23,624 nt of DNA from an uncultured Prevotella sp. (lineage in GTDB: Bacteria; Bacteroidota; Bacteroidia; Bacteroidales; Bacteroidaceae): assembly GCA_934230685.1 (NCBI GenBank), contig CAKQFF010000011.1, positions 1 through 23,624 on the forward strand, read 5' to 3'. The notes beneath the pieces are model-generated. The model was given only the letters and a program-made list of their open reading frames with translations, searched no databases and was not told the origin of the DNA. Shown here piece by piece: positions 8,970 to 16,180 of this stretch. How positions within the stretch are numbered: the stretch's first letter is position 1; every line of letters starts with the position of its first letter. The position numbers and the translations under genes are program-made.

Positions 8970-9482
8970 TCAGAATCTGCGGAACGTCATACGCAAGGTA
9001 TTCGACCTTAACACCATTTTGCTTCCGTCGAGTCGTTCCTTTAGGAAACCCTCTGGTATATTATTGATACCATAGTGGCGAGTGTCGTTGTTGGGAGTTA
9101 CTATTGGTATGTCGCCGCCAATTTCTACATTTGGATTGTCCTCATGCCAACGATTCTCGTACACCTTATTTATATATAAGCTGTCTGCGGTTTGTTTGAA
9201 CTGAAAATACAGATACCTTGCTGTGGCTGCTTTCGTGACGTCTTTTGCTTCTATAAGGCGTAGCTGCACACCCCAGAAAATAAGTTTATCGGTATAATCA
9301 ACGCTTTTGCCAGTGGCAAGTGTGTCTACACGCTCCAGATGCCAAAAGCCGTCAAGCTTGCCATTTTCGCTTGTTTCTATCTCGCATGAGGTGAGCGACA
9401 TAAGCAATGCACCAATAATTGCTGCAATTAACAGCGTGGCACGAGAGTTTTTATATTCCTTATGTTTACAGATTGAAATCAT
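8970..9482 (-). CDS. lipocalin-like lipoprotein
   Basis: This 170-aa protein has a basic N-terminus, a hydrophobic stretch and a lipobox L30-T31-S32-C33, so it is probably a lipoprotein anchored after SPII cleavage. After the cysteine there is a short acidic linker, then GKLDGFWHLERVDT and alternating beta-type stretches to a terminal LRMTFRRF. This suits the small lipocalin-like beta-barrel domains common in Bacteroidales lipoproteins, though the fold is inferred and no specific family is certain. The start is the ATG at 9480-9482, 46 bases downstream of the Wzi-like gene stop, and 83 bases separate it from the epimerase gene. Co-transcription with the Wzi-like gene suggests an envelope role, but the function is unknown. 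Confidence 0.72.
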   Translation of the reverse strand: MISICKHKEYKNSRATLLIAAIIGALLMSLTSCEIETSENGKLDGFWHLERVDTLATGKSVDYTDKLIFWGVQLRLIEAKDVTKAATARYLYFQFKQTADSLYINKVYENRWHEDNPNVEIGGDIPIVTPNNDTRHYGINNIPEGFLKERLDGSKMVLRSNTLRMTFRRF

Positions 9483-9528
9483 AATTCTTAACGCTAAATT
9501 TTCAATTCTTCATTTATTTAAACACCCT

Positions 9529-11115
9529 TTATTTGCTTTTAAACATTCCCGACTTACTCACTGTGAGCTGTATACCTGCGTTGTGGCCTAACATCTGCTG
9601 ACTTCCAAAGTCCATGGCATAGCCGAGTGTCGCTTTCCATCCATGGTTGAAACGGTAAGTGGTCTCTGTAAGAAAACTGATGTTATGATGCTTGCGTGTG
9701 AATGGCTCAGTGTATGTGCCCCATCCCACCTGATATGTTCCGAGTATTCTATAGTCGAGACGTCTTGTTGGACTGCCGTTCATACCGAAGTGTACAGCCC
9801 AAAACCTGTTGTTGTAGATGCGGATATTGCCGTTGGTGTTGTAGATGGGAGAGCGGTATAATGGGTTGCCCATCACTTGTCCCCAGTGTTGCCAACCGGT
9901 ATAGACACTATGGTTATAGTAGTCGTCTCTACCAGCCACATGGTCGCTAATGTTCAGTGTGCGGTCGTGGTTGTATGGTCCGCTTTGGTATTTTGTATAC
10001 AGATATTCCAATACCACAGAGCGTAGCCATGTGCCATTCTTCAAGTTAAGTTCACCACCGAGCATAATGTCGCGCAGTGCATACATGAAGTATTTGTTCT
10101 TCACCCACTTGTTCCAGTCTTCACCCTGGCCATATCCATTATAGTCGAGAAAGAACATCTGGCTATGGTCTTCAAAGAAATGGTCGGCATACACAGATAG
10201 TTTCCACGTTTCCTTGTCGTAGTTTACGCGCATAACCCAACTGCCTACTATGTCACCCTCGTTGTTTGAGTACATGCCATCAGTGGCATCCTTGCCTCCA
10301 GGCACGAAAGCATACCAAAAAGCCTTAAGTCCGGTGTTGGTAGGTATGCGTTCCATCACCCCGTCCTTGTTGGGACGAAAGATTTTTCCGCCGAACAACT
10401 CAGCCATTTCGAGTCCGAGTTCCAACGATAGTGGACTCTTTGAACTCTCGTTGCCAATCTTGATATATCCCGCTTTCGAGTGATATAGCACATTGTCGGC
10501 ATATCTGCTTTGCTTCTTTGTGAACTCATGCTGCCATGAGTCGTCGGTCATCATGCCGTAAGCCAAGTGGGCTTTAAGGTGGAGCCATCCGCCACCGAAT
10601 GGCAATTGCCAGTATTCAGGCAGTGCGATGCGTATCTGTGGCACTGGTCTTGCGTTGATGCCAAATGTTTGTGAGCCTGAGCTTAGTTGCTGGTTCTTAA
10701 GTTCCATAGGATATTCTTTTGCTCCGGCAGTGAGCACACCGTGTAGCCAGCGTGTCTCTACGTATGCCTGTTGCACCACAAAGTTGGAGGTATAGTTCAT
10801 TGGCACCGCCACGTCAACACCGTAGCCTATGGCCCAGCGTCTGGCTGAGTCAGTTTGCAGAGGTCGTGTTATTGTGGTGCGCATATATCCGTTGGTCTTA
10901 TCGAGCGATGAGAGTCCGTATTTGTTAGCATTGAGCCATAATGGTGTTTTGTCCTTGCTCAGCGATGTCTGGCTCTCCACTTTGTATTCTATGCCTTCAT
11001 CCAGTTGTGGCTGCGACGATGTATGTTCAGTCTTTTGCCAACTGTATTGTGCGTGCGACTGAACGGGCAACAGCATACAAGCTGAAATAGTAAGAAGAGA
11101 TATCCTGTATGTCAT
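9529..11115 (-). CDS. Wzi-type outer-membrane capsule assembly protein
   Basis: The protein is 528 aa from the ATG at 11113-11115. A TTG six codons upstream keeps the frame open, but the ATG gives a clean signal peptide (MTYRISLLTISACMLLPVQSHA). The mature part opens with a region of the YKVESQTSLSKDKTPLWLNANKYG type, matching Bacteroidales proteins of the capsule-assembly Wzi family. The rest is a run of amphipathic, aromatic-rich strands (HFFEDHSQMFFLDYNGYGQG, for example), as expected for an outer-membrane beta-barrel. Wzi of enteric bacteria is an outer-membrane lectin that holds capsule to the cell surface. A divergent promoter region lies upstream. Family placement is fairly secure; the role with this particular polysaccharide is inferred from proximity. 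Confidence 0.85.
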   Translation of the reverse strand: MTYRISLLTISACMLLPVQSHAQYSWQKTEHTSSQPQLDEGIEYKVESQTSLSKDKTPLWLNANKYGLSSLDKTNGYMRTTITRPLQTDSARRWAIGYGVDVAVPMNYTSNFVVQQAYVETRWLHGVLTAGAKEYPMELKNQQLSSGSQTFGINARPVPQIRIALPEYWQLPFGGGWLHLKAHLAYGMMTDDSWQHEFTKKQSRYADNVLYHSKAGYIKIGNESSKSPLSLELGLEMAELFGGKIFRPNKDGVMERIPTNTGLKAFWYAFVPGGKDATDGMYSNNEGDIVGSWVMRVNYDKETWKLSVYADHFFEDHSQMFFLDYNGYGQGEDWNKWVKNKYFMYALRDIMLGGELNLKNGTWLRSVVLEYLYTKYQSGPYNHDRTLNISDHVAGRDDYYNHSVYTGWQHWGQVMGNPLYRSPIYNTNGNIRIYNNRFWAVHFGMNGSPTRRLDYRILGTYQVGWGTYTEPFTRKHHNISFLTETTYRFNHGWKATLGYAMDFGSQQMLGHNAGIQLTVSKSGMFKSK

Positions 11116-11190
11116 TATTATGTTATTTGCCAATTTTAAAAAATATATGAGTTGAACCGTTTAGCCATATGTGTTTTTTGAAATGCTCGG

Positions 11191-11198
11191 CAAAGTTA
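11191..11198 (-). promoter_or_regulatory. Bacteroidetes-type -7 element upstream of the Wzi-like gene
   Basis: On the minus strand the sequence reads TAACTTTG, a match to the Bacteroides -7 consensus TAnnTTTG. It lies about 75 bases upstream of the Wzi-like ATG at 11115. A T-rich stretch (GTTTTTTC) sits near the expected -33 position, but a clean TTG at the right spacing is missing. It is the best promoter candidate for the minus-strand operon. Confidence 0.42.
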
Positions 11199-11292
11199 CG
11201 TATTTTATGCAAGAAAAAACGTATTTGTGTTGCATTATTTTTATGTTCATAATGTCTTTTGTGGTAATGAGTGTTAATAGTTGGGCGTTTTA

Positions 11293-11324
11293 TTTGCACA
11301 TCGTAGTATTAAGTTGTACTTTTG
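11293..11324 (+). promoter_or_regulatory. Bacteroidetes-type promoter with very short leader
   Basis: A TTTG at 11293-11296 is followed after 20 bases by TACTTTTG at 11317-11324, matching the Bacteroides -33/-7 consensus with ideal spacing. The ATG of the lipoprotein gene starts only 9 bases after the -7 element. The predicted transcript would therefore have a leader of only a few bases, or be leaderless. Confidence 0.7.
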
Positions 11325-11332
11325 TCGGCATA

Positions 11333-11743
11333 ATGAAACATATTTTATTGTTATTGACGTTTGCAACCCTGTTGCTCTCGTCGTGCTCACAGTCCGACGA
11401 AGACCGTGCGAAGCCCTTGCTCGCCAAAATCGATTCGCTCTATAAGAGCGGCAACTATCGTGTAACGCTTGACTCCATCACGCTATTGCGCGACCGTTAT
11501 CCCAAGGCTATCGAGGCACGCCGTCATGCTTTAGAGATATGGCATGAGGCGTCGTTGAAGATGGCTCAAGAGGATGTTGCCAAGACAGATGTGCAATTGC
11601 AAGAGGTGGGTGTGCAGATTGAAAAAGAGCAGGACCGTTATCGTAGAAACCTCCTTCTTGTGAAGCGTGACTCACTTCAGGCACGCTACGAAGCCATGTG
11701 TGGAGTGGTAAGGATGATACGTATGCGACAGAAAGAGCACTAA
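11333..11743 (+). CDS. small coiled-coil lipoprotein
   Basis: The protein is 136 aa from the ATG at 11333. The frame is open further upstream, to 11171, but that extension crosses the promoter and lacks coding character. The ATG gives a textbook lipoprotein signal, MKHILLLLTFATLLLSSC, with lipobox L15-S16-S17-C18. The mature part is almost wholly charged alpha-helix (AKPLLAKIDSLYKSG, then QLQEVGVQIEKEQDRYRRN), likely a coiled coil facing the periplasm. The early part vaguely resembles a TPR-like helix pair. I do not recognise a named family. It has its own promoter and precedes the DUF1599 gene by 62 bases. Confidence 0.72.
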   Translation: MKHILLLLTFATLLLSSCSQSDEDRAKPLLAKIDSLYKSGNYRVTLDSITLLRDRYPKAIEARRHALEIWHEASLKMAQEDVAKTDVQLQEVGVQIEKEQDRYRRNLLLVKRDSLQARYEAMCGVVRMIRMRQKEH

Positions 11744-11757
11744 TTTCGGTCTTGTTC

Positions 11758-11788
11758 TTGTATATATCACAGGAAATTTGTATTTTTG
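11758..11788 (+). promoter_or_regulatory. Bacteroidetes-type promoter for the DUF1599-tpiA operon
   Basis: A TTG at 11758-11760 and TATTTTTG at 11781-11788 are separated by 20 bases, a good fit to the TTG/TAnnTTTG consensus. The downstream leader is about 10-15 bases with an A-rich GACTTAAAGAAAT before the ATG at 11806. It probably drives the genes through tpiA, up to the terminator at 14494. Confidence 0.65.
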
Positions 11789-11805
11789 TGCCGACTTAAA
11801 GAAAT

Positions 11806-12366
11806 ATGACCAATACAGAAGAACAATTCCGCAAGACGGAAGAACAGTTCAAGAGCGTTATGCAGGAGTGTCGCGCGCTCTTCGAGAAGAAGCTCCATGA
11901 TTATGGGGCTTCATGGCGCATATTGCGTCCCTCGTCGCTCACCGACCAGCTTTTCATAAAAGCAAAGCGCATTCGCTCGCTTGAAACCACAGGCACATCG
12001 CTTGTGGGCGAGGGCATACGCCCCGAATTTATAGCACTCATCAACTATGGCATTATCGGACTCATACAGCTTGAGCATGGCTTTGTAGATACTGTCGACA
12101 TTACTCCCGAGGAGGCAATGCAGATGTACGACCGCCATGCTATGGAATGTCTTGAGCTTATGTTGCGCAAGAACCACGACTACAACGAGGCGTGGCGCGA
12201 CATGCGTGTGAGCAGCTATACCGACTTTATACTCACCAAGATACAGCGCGTAAAGGAGATGGAGGACCTTCAGGGCGGCACACTCGTGTCAGAAGGTATC
12301 GATTCCAACTATATGGACATCATCAACTATGCCTGTTTCGGAGCCATAAAGACTATTGAAGAATAA
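11806..12366 (+). CDS. tandem-DUF1599 protein
   Basis: This 186-aa protein is built from two copies of one domain. Copy A (about residues 26-90) has KKLHDYGASWR, SLTDQLFIKAKRIRSLE, VGEGIRPEF and INY. Copy B (about 117-181) has RKNHDYNEAWR, SYTDFILTKIQRVKEME, VSEGIDSNY and INY. The conserved HDY triplets are H31-D32-Y33 and H124-D125-Y126. This is the DUF1599 family, also called nucleotide modification associated domain 1 because single-domain relatives occur in phage DNA-modification clusters. Its biochemical activity in bacteria is not known to me. It lies 33 bases upstream of the DoxX-like gene in a housekeeping operon, so a metabolic rather than phage role is likely. Confidence 0.85.
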   Translation: MTNTEEQFRKTEEQFKSVMQECRALFEKKLHDYGASWRILRPSSLTDQLFIKAKRIRSLETTGTSLVGEGIRPEFIALINYGIIGLIQLEHGFVDTVDITPEEAMQMYDRHAMECLELMLRKNHDYNEAWRDMRVSSYTDFILTKIQRVKEMEDLQGGTLVSEGIDSNYMDIINYACFGAIKTIEE

Positions 12367-12399
12367 AAATAGAGAATCTTAAGTTTTGACAAGCTTTAA

Positions 12400-13701
12400 A
12401 TGACTATAATCGTCAACTTATGCCGTTTGCTGATAGCACTCACGTTCATAGTCTCTGGCTACGTGAAGTCTATCGACCCACTTGGCACCCAATACAAGCT
12501 TCAAGACTATCTTGCGGCTGTTGACATGGCAGGTATGGTGCCCTCATGGGCAACACTTGTGGCATCTGTCTTGCTCTCTGCTCTGGAGTTCTCGCTTGGC
12601 ATCTTCATGCTGTTTGCCATACGCCGGCAGATAGTCTCGCGCCTTGTGCTGCTCATGATGATGGTGATGACTCTGCTCACGGTGTGGATATACTTTGCCG
12701 ACCCGGTGAAGGATTGCGGATGCTTTGGCGATGCCTTTGTGCTTACCAACGGCGAGACTCTGCTTAAGAACATTGTTCTGATAGTATGTGCCGCCATCGT
12801 AGCATGGCGACCCGACAAGATGTGGAGGCTTATATCCGAGTCAAACCAGTGGATAGTGATGAACTATGCAGTGGTCTACACGCTCGCCACGAGTCTGTGG
12901 TGTCTGTATGCACTGCCCACATTCGACTTCCGCCCTTATCATATAGGGGTGAACATAAAGCAAGCAATGGTCATACCTGATGGAGCTCCCAAGACCGAGT
13001 ATGCCACTACCTTCCTCATGCGCAAGGATGGCACTACCAAGGAGTTCACGCTTGACAACTATCCCGATTCCACATGGGAGTTTGTCGATGCCATTTCAGT
13101 TGTCACCAAGCAAGGATACGAACCGCCTATCCATGACTTCTCAATGACCTCATGTGATACGGGTGAGGACATCACCGATTCGGTGATCACACAGCGTGGC
13201 TACACATTCTTGCTTGTGTCGCCATCGCTCTCAAAAGCCGATGATGGCAACTTTGGCGATATCGACCAAGTGTATGAGTACGCCCAGGAGCATAATGTGC
13301 CATTCTATTGTCTCACGGCATCGTCGGCAAGCGATATCGACCGTTGGCGCGACATCACTGGTGCTGAATACCCATTCTGCACTACCGACGAGACGACGCT
13401 AAAGACAATCATTCGCTCCAATCCCGGACTTCTCTTGCTGAAGGACGGCACTATAATAGGCAAGTGGAGTCATAACCTTCTGCCACAGAATGATGAGCTT
13501 ACGGCTCCACTAAGCCAACTCACCATAGGCAGCATGCCCGACAATGGCAGCATGGCATCGCGCATACTCAAGGTGGCGCTCACCTTTATCCTGCCATTGC
13601 TCTTGCTCACTATTGCCGACCGCTTGTGGGCATGGTCGCAATGGGTAAAACGTAAACGTAAAGAGAACAGAATATTTCAAATCTTTAAATCAAAAAAGAA
13701 A
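12400..13701 (+). CDS. MauE/DoxX-like membrane protein with thioredoxin-like domain, open into tpiA
   Basis: The first 434 codons of a 687-codon frame form this unit. Hydrophobic helices lie at about 4-21, 49-72, 81-99, 119-136 and 150-171. The cysteine motif DCGCFGD (105-111) between helices 3 and 4 is typical of MauE/DoxX-like proteins. Residues about 175-385 form an extracytoplasmic domain with a thioredoxin-like end (YPFCTTDE, then the cis-proline-type [17 protein letters not shown]). A sixth helix (389-408) returns to the cytoplasm and ends in a basic [10 protein letters not shown]. Related Bacteroidales proteins stop about here, upstream of tpiA. In this window no stop codon occurs, and the frame continues through [12 protein letters not shown] into tpiA. 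The role is probably envelope redox or thiol chemistry, which is inferred. Confidence 0.75.
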
Positions 13702-14463
13702 ATGAGAAAGAAAATTGTAGCAGGTAACTGGAAAATGAACATGAACCTGCAGGATGGTGTTGCTCTCGCTAAGGAAATCAACGAGGCACTTGTAGCTGAC
13801 AAGCCTAACTGCGACGTAGTAATTTGCACTCCGTTCATCCACTTGGCTTCTGTTGCCAACGTATTGGATTCTTCTGTAGTAGGTCTTGGTGCTGAGAACT
13901 GCGCCGACAAGGCTAAGGGTGCTTACACTGGTGAGGTTTCTGCCGAAATGGTTAAGAGCACTGGTGCACAGTATGTAATCCTCGGTCACTCAGAGCGTCG
14001 TCAGTACTACGGCGAGACTGCTGAGATCTTGAAGGAGAAGGTTGATCTCGCTCTTGCTAACGGCTTGAAGATTCTCTTCTGCTGTGGTGAGACTCTCGAG
14101 GAGCGCGAGGCTGAGAAGCAGAACGAGGTTGTTAAGGCTGAGCTCGCAGGCTCTGTATTCCATCTCGACGCTGAGGCTTGGAAGAACATCATCATCGCTT
14201 ACGAGCCAATCTGGGCTATCGGTACAGGCAAGACTGCTACCTCTGACCAGGCTGAGGAGATGCTTGCTTACATCCGTTCTATCGTAGCTGAGAAGTATGG
14301 TCAGGAGGCTGCTGAGGAGACTTCTATCCTTTATGGTGGTAGCTGCAAGGCAAGCAACGCTCCTGAGCTCTTCTCTAAGCCTAACATCGACGGTGGCTTG
14401 ATCGGTGGTGCTTCTTTGAAGTGCGCTGATTTCAAGGGTATCATCGACGCTTGGAAGAAGTAA
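13702..14463 (+). CDS. tpiA: triosephosphate isomerase
   Basis: The unit is 253 aa from the ATG at 13702, the normal TpiA length. It interconverts dihydroxyacetone phosphate and glyceraldehyde-3-phosphate in glycolysis. All catalytic residues are present: N9 and K11 in AGNWKMN, H96 in GHSERR, E168 in [13 protein letters not shown] (loop 6), and the phosphate-binding YGGS and GGLIGGASL near the C-terminus. Codon use is strongly biased (GCT, GAG, AAG, ATC), unlike the preceding gene, as expected for abundant glycolytic enzymes. The ATG follows an A-rich leader (AAATCAAAAAAGAAA) typical of Bacteroidetes starts. The upstream gene is in the same frame without a stop, so the enzyme could also be made as a C-terminal fusion. 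Confidence 0.95.
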   Translation: MRKKIVAGNWKMNMNLQDGVALAKEINEALVADKPNCDVVICTPFIHLASVANVLDSSVVGLGAENCADKAKGAYTGEVSAEMVKSTGAQYVILGHSERRQYYGETAEILKEKVDLALANGLKILFCCGETLEEREAEKQNEVVKAELAGSVFHLDAEAWKNIIIAYEPIWAIGTGKTATSDQAEEMLAYIRSIVAEKYGQEAAEETSILYGGSCKASNAPELFSKPNIDGGLIGGASLKCADFKGIIDAWKK

Positions 14464-14493
14464 TCCATAGGGGATTATAATCTTTAAAAGAAA

Positions 14494-14547
14494 CAGTGGG
14501 ACTGCGAACCTGCACAAGGCATCGCGGTCTCACTGATTTTCGATTTT
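14494..14547 (+). terminator. probable intrinsic terminator after tpiA
   Basis: CAGTGGGACTGCGA (14494-14507) pairs with TCGCGGTCTCACTG (14522-14535) across a 14-base loop. The two mismatches at DNA level become G-U pairs in RNA, giving a continuous 14-bp stem. ATTTTCGATTTT follows. It lies 31 bases after the tpiA stop and would separate tpiA from the SPOR gene. Confidence 0.75.
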
Positions 14548-14568
14548 ACACATTATTATATAATTTAG

Positions 14569-15267
14569 ATGAAACGTTTTTCATTTCTTTTCAGTTTGCT
14601 GCTCTGCATAATGGCATCTGCACAAGCCCAGACCTATACTAAACACTTGCAAGAGAAGCGTGATGGCAAGGCGAATGTCACTGTGACACATAGTCGCGAA
14701 ATAGAAGAACTGGTGAATAGCGCCAATGTAAGCGCAAGAACTCAAGAACCCGTAAGCAAACCGTCAAACACTACGGTTGACAAGAACAACACTCCAACCA
14801 AAAAGCAGAACAATCACGAGGCGGCGCCATCAAAGCATACCGCCACACAACATAACGGCGACTCTACACATGTTGAGGCTAAAAAAACTGAACATGCCGA
14901 TGCCAATAAGTCAGAGCATGCCAGCTCGCACAAGTCAGAACCGTCAGATACTGACACGGAGTCTACAGCTGTTGACATGCGCAAGAAAGTGATGCGCCGC
15001 TCTTACAAGGTGAATGGCTATCGTGTGCAGGTGTATGCCGGAGGCAACTCGCGCAACGACAAGATCAAGGCTCAGAATGCTGGCAATGCCGTGAAGCAGG
15101 CTTTCCCAAGCCAGCCTGTATATGTGCATTTCTATTCTCCGCGATGGATATGCCGTGTAGGCAACTTCCGCACCTACGAGGAGGCTAATGCCGTGCTCTA
15201 TCAGATTAAGAAAATGGGCTACAAGCAGGCTTGCATCGTGAGCGGCAAGATAACTGTTGCGTATTAG
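14569..15267 (+). CDS. exported SPOR-domain protein
   Basis: This 232-aa protein starts with a signal peptide (MKRFSFLFSLLLCIMASAQA) followed by QTYTKHLQ. Residues about 55-135 are a hydrophilic linker rich in K, H, S, T and E with short repeats (KKTEHADANKSEHASSHKSEP). The C-terminal domain (about 150-225) is a SPOR domain: YRVQVYAGGN, then PVYVHFYSPRWICRVGNFRTYEEANAVLYQIKKMG. SPOR domains bind peptidoglycan stripped of stem peptides, usually at division sites, so it probably acts in the periplasm at the septum or in wall maintenance. It lies between the tpiA terminator and the repeat block before folE. The domain call is firm; the specific role is unknown. Confidence 0.88.
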   Translation: MKRFSFLFSLLLCIMASAQAQTYTKHLQEKRDGKANVTVTHSREIEELVNSANVSARTQEPVSKPSNTTVDKNNTPTKKQNNHEAAPSKHTATQHNGDSTHVEAKKTEHADANKSEHASSHKSEPSDTDTESTAVDMRKKVMRRSYKVNGYRVQVYAGGNSRNDKIKAQNAGNAVKQAFPSQPVYVHFYSPRWICRVGNFRTYEEANAVLYQIKKMGYKQACIVSGKITVAY

Positions 15268-15450
15268 GAGTTTTGAGTTTTGAATTTTGAGTTTTGAATT
15301 ATCGGCTATGCCGATTTTGAATTGTTCAATTTCGAATTATGAATTGAAAACTCTGATTACAAATCTCAAAATTCAAAACTCGAAACTCATAACTCAAAAT
15401 TGCCTTCGGCAATAATTCAAAACTCAAAATTCAAAACTCAACATTCAAAT
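15268..15450. repeat. composite intergenic inverted repeat (GAGTTTTGAATT units with two hairpins)
   Basis: Directly after the SPOR stop codon the sequence consists of GAGTTTTGAGTTTTGAATT-type units on the + strand. The last part (about 15365-15450) consists of the complementary units (AATTCAAAACTCAAAATT), so the block is inverted as a whole. Two small hairpins are embedded: ATCGGC-TAT-GCCGAT (15301-15315) and ATTGCC-TTC-GGCAAT (15399-15413). It fills the whole gap up to the folE ATG. It looks like an imperfect short-unit repeat family and contains no gene. Confidence 0.8.
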
Positions 15451-16041
15451 ATGACTACTCCCGAATACCGCGAAGGTCTCGACGACCTCGCATCCCACTA
15501 CAAGTCTGTGCTCTCGCTTCTTGGTGAAGACCCTGAGCGCGAAGGATTGCAGAAGACTCCAATGCGTGTGGCTAAGGCAATGCAGGTGCTCACACGTGGC
15601 TATGAGCAGGACCCTCACAAGGTGTTGACCGACGCTCTCTTCAAGGAGGATTACAATCAGATGGTTATAGTAAAGGACATCGACGTGTTCTCGCTTTGCG
15701 AGCACCACATGCTTCCGTTCTATGGCAAGGCACATGTGGCTTATATCCCCAATGGCTATATCACAGGTCTTAGCAAGATAGCACGTGTTGTCGACATATT
15801 CTCTCATCGTCTTCAGGTGCAGGAGCGCCTCACCCAGCAGATACGCGAGTGCATCGAGCAGACACTTCATCCGCTTGGCGTGATGGTGGTGATAGAGGCA
15901 AAGCACATGTGCATGCAGATGCGCGGGGTGGAGAAGATGGGTTCGATAACCATGACAAGTGATTTCTCTGGCGCTTTCGAGCAGGCCAAGACACGTCAGG
16001 AATTTATGAACCTCATCAACTCCGACTCCCACAAGTTTTAA
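15451..16041 (+). CDS. folE: GTP cyclohydrolase I
   Basis: The protein is 196 aa from the ATG at 15451. The frame is open back to a TTG at 15400 inside the repeat block, but conserved sequence starts with [17 protein letters not shown]. The enzyme converts GTP to 7,8-dihydroneopterin triphosphate, the first step to folate and a source for queuosine and biopterin. Zinc ligands are visible in [10 protein letters not shown] (C83, H86) and [10 protein letters not shown] (C154). [26 protein letters not shown] and [12 protein letters not shown] are family signatures. Its length matches bacterial FolE. It follows the SPOR gene on the same strand, but the intervening repeat may limit co-transcription. 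Confidence 0.95.
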   Translation: MTTPEYREGLDDLASHYKSVLSLLGEDPEREGLQKTPMRVAKAMQVLTRGYEQDPHKVLTDALFKEDYNQMVIVKDIDVFSLCEHHMLPFYGKAHVAYIPNGYITGLSKIARVVDIFSHRLQVQERLTQQIRECIEQTLHPLGVMVVIEAKHMCMQMRGVEKMGSITMTSDFSGAFEQAKTRQEFMNLINSDSHKF

Positions 16042-16053
16042 GAAAACAAGAAA

Positions 16054-16149
16054 AAAAGTTGCTTCCTTCATGCAATGCTTTTCCAAAGCTTGCATTATAA
16101 GTATGTAGAGTGGGGCAGAGAGTGCCCCTATTCATGCAGTGCAACTTTT
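16054..16149 (+). other. structured intergenic element, possible three-way junction
   Basis: Outer arms AAAAGTTGC (16054-16062) and GCAACTTTT (16141-16149) are perfect complements. Between them lie two further hairpins. One is GCAA-(T)-GCTTT / AAAGC-TTGC (16072-16093) with a 3-base loop and one bulge. The other is GGGGCA / TGCCCC (16112-16128) with a 5-base loop. The outer arm ends in a T run, so it may terminate folE transcription, or the whole may be a structured leader or RNA ahead of the DUF4840-like gene. TTCATGCA also occurs twice as a direct repeat (about 16067 and 16131). Confidence 0.5.
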
Positions 16150-16180
16150 AATTTCATATAAAAATAACAATCAAAAAACA

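Noticed and set aside
11171..11332. N-terminal extension of the small lipoprotein frame
   Set aside because: The extension covers the predicted promoter, has no coding character, and would bury the lipoprotein signal peptide 54 residues inside the protein.
13990..14517. 175-aa minus-strand frame over tpiA
   Set aside because: It is an antisense artefact of the strongly biased tpiA codons; the product is low-complexity Leu/Ser/Thr-rich and no promoter is seen.
15400..15450. TTG start extending GTP cyclohydrolase I by 17 residues
   Set aside because: The added codons are translated repeat sequence ([11 protein letters not shown]), and family conservation begins after the ATG at 15451.
15268..15450. 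Possible CRISPR array, because of repeated short units
   Set aside because: Units are imperfect, contiguous and change orientation; there are no unique spacers of constant length and no cas genes.
16139..16180. Upstream start for the DUF4840-like lipoprotein
   Set aside because: It would add 14 residues ahead of a good signal peptide and overlap the end of a structured intergenic element.
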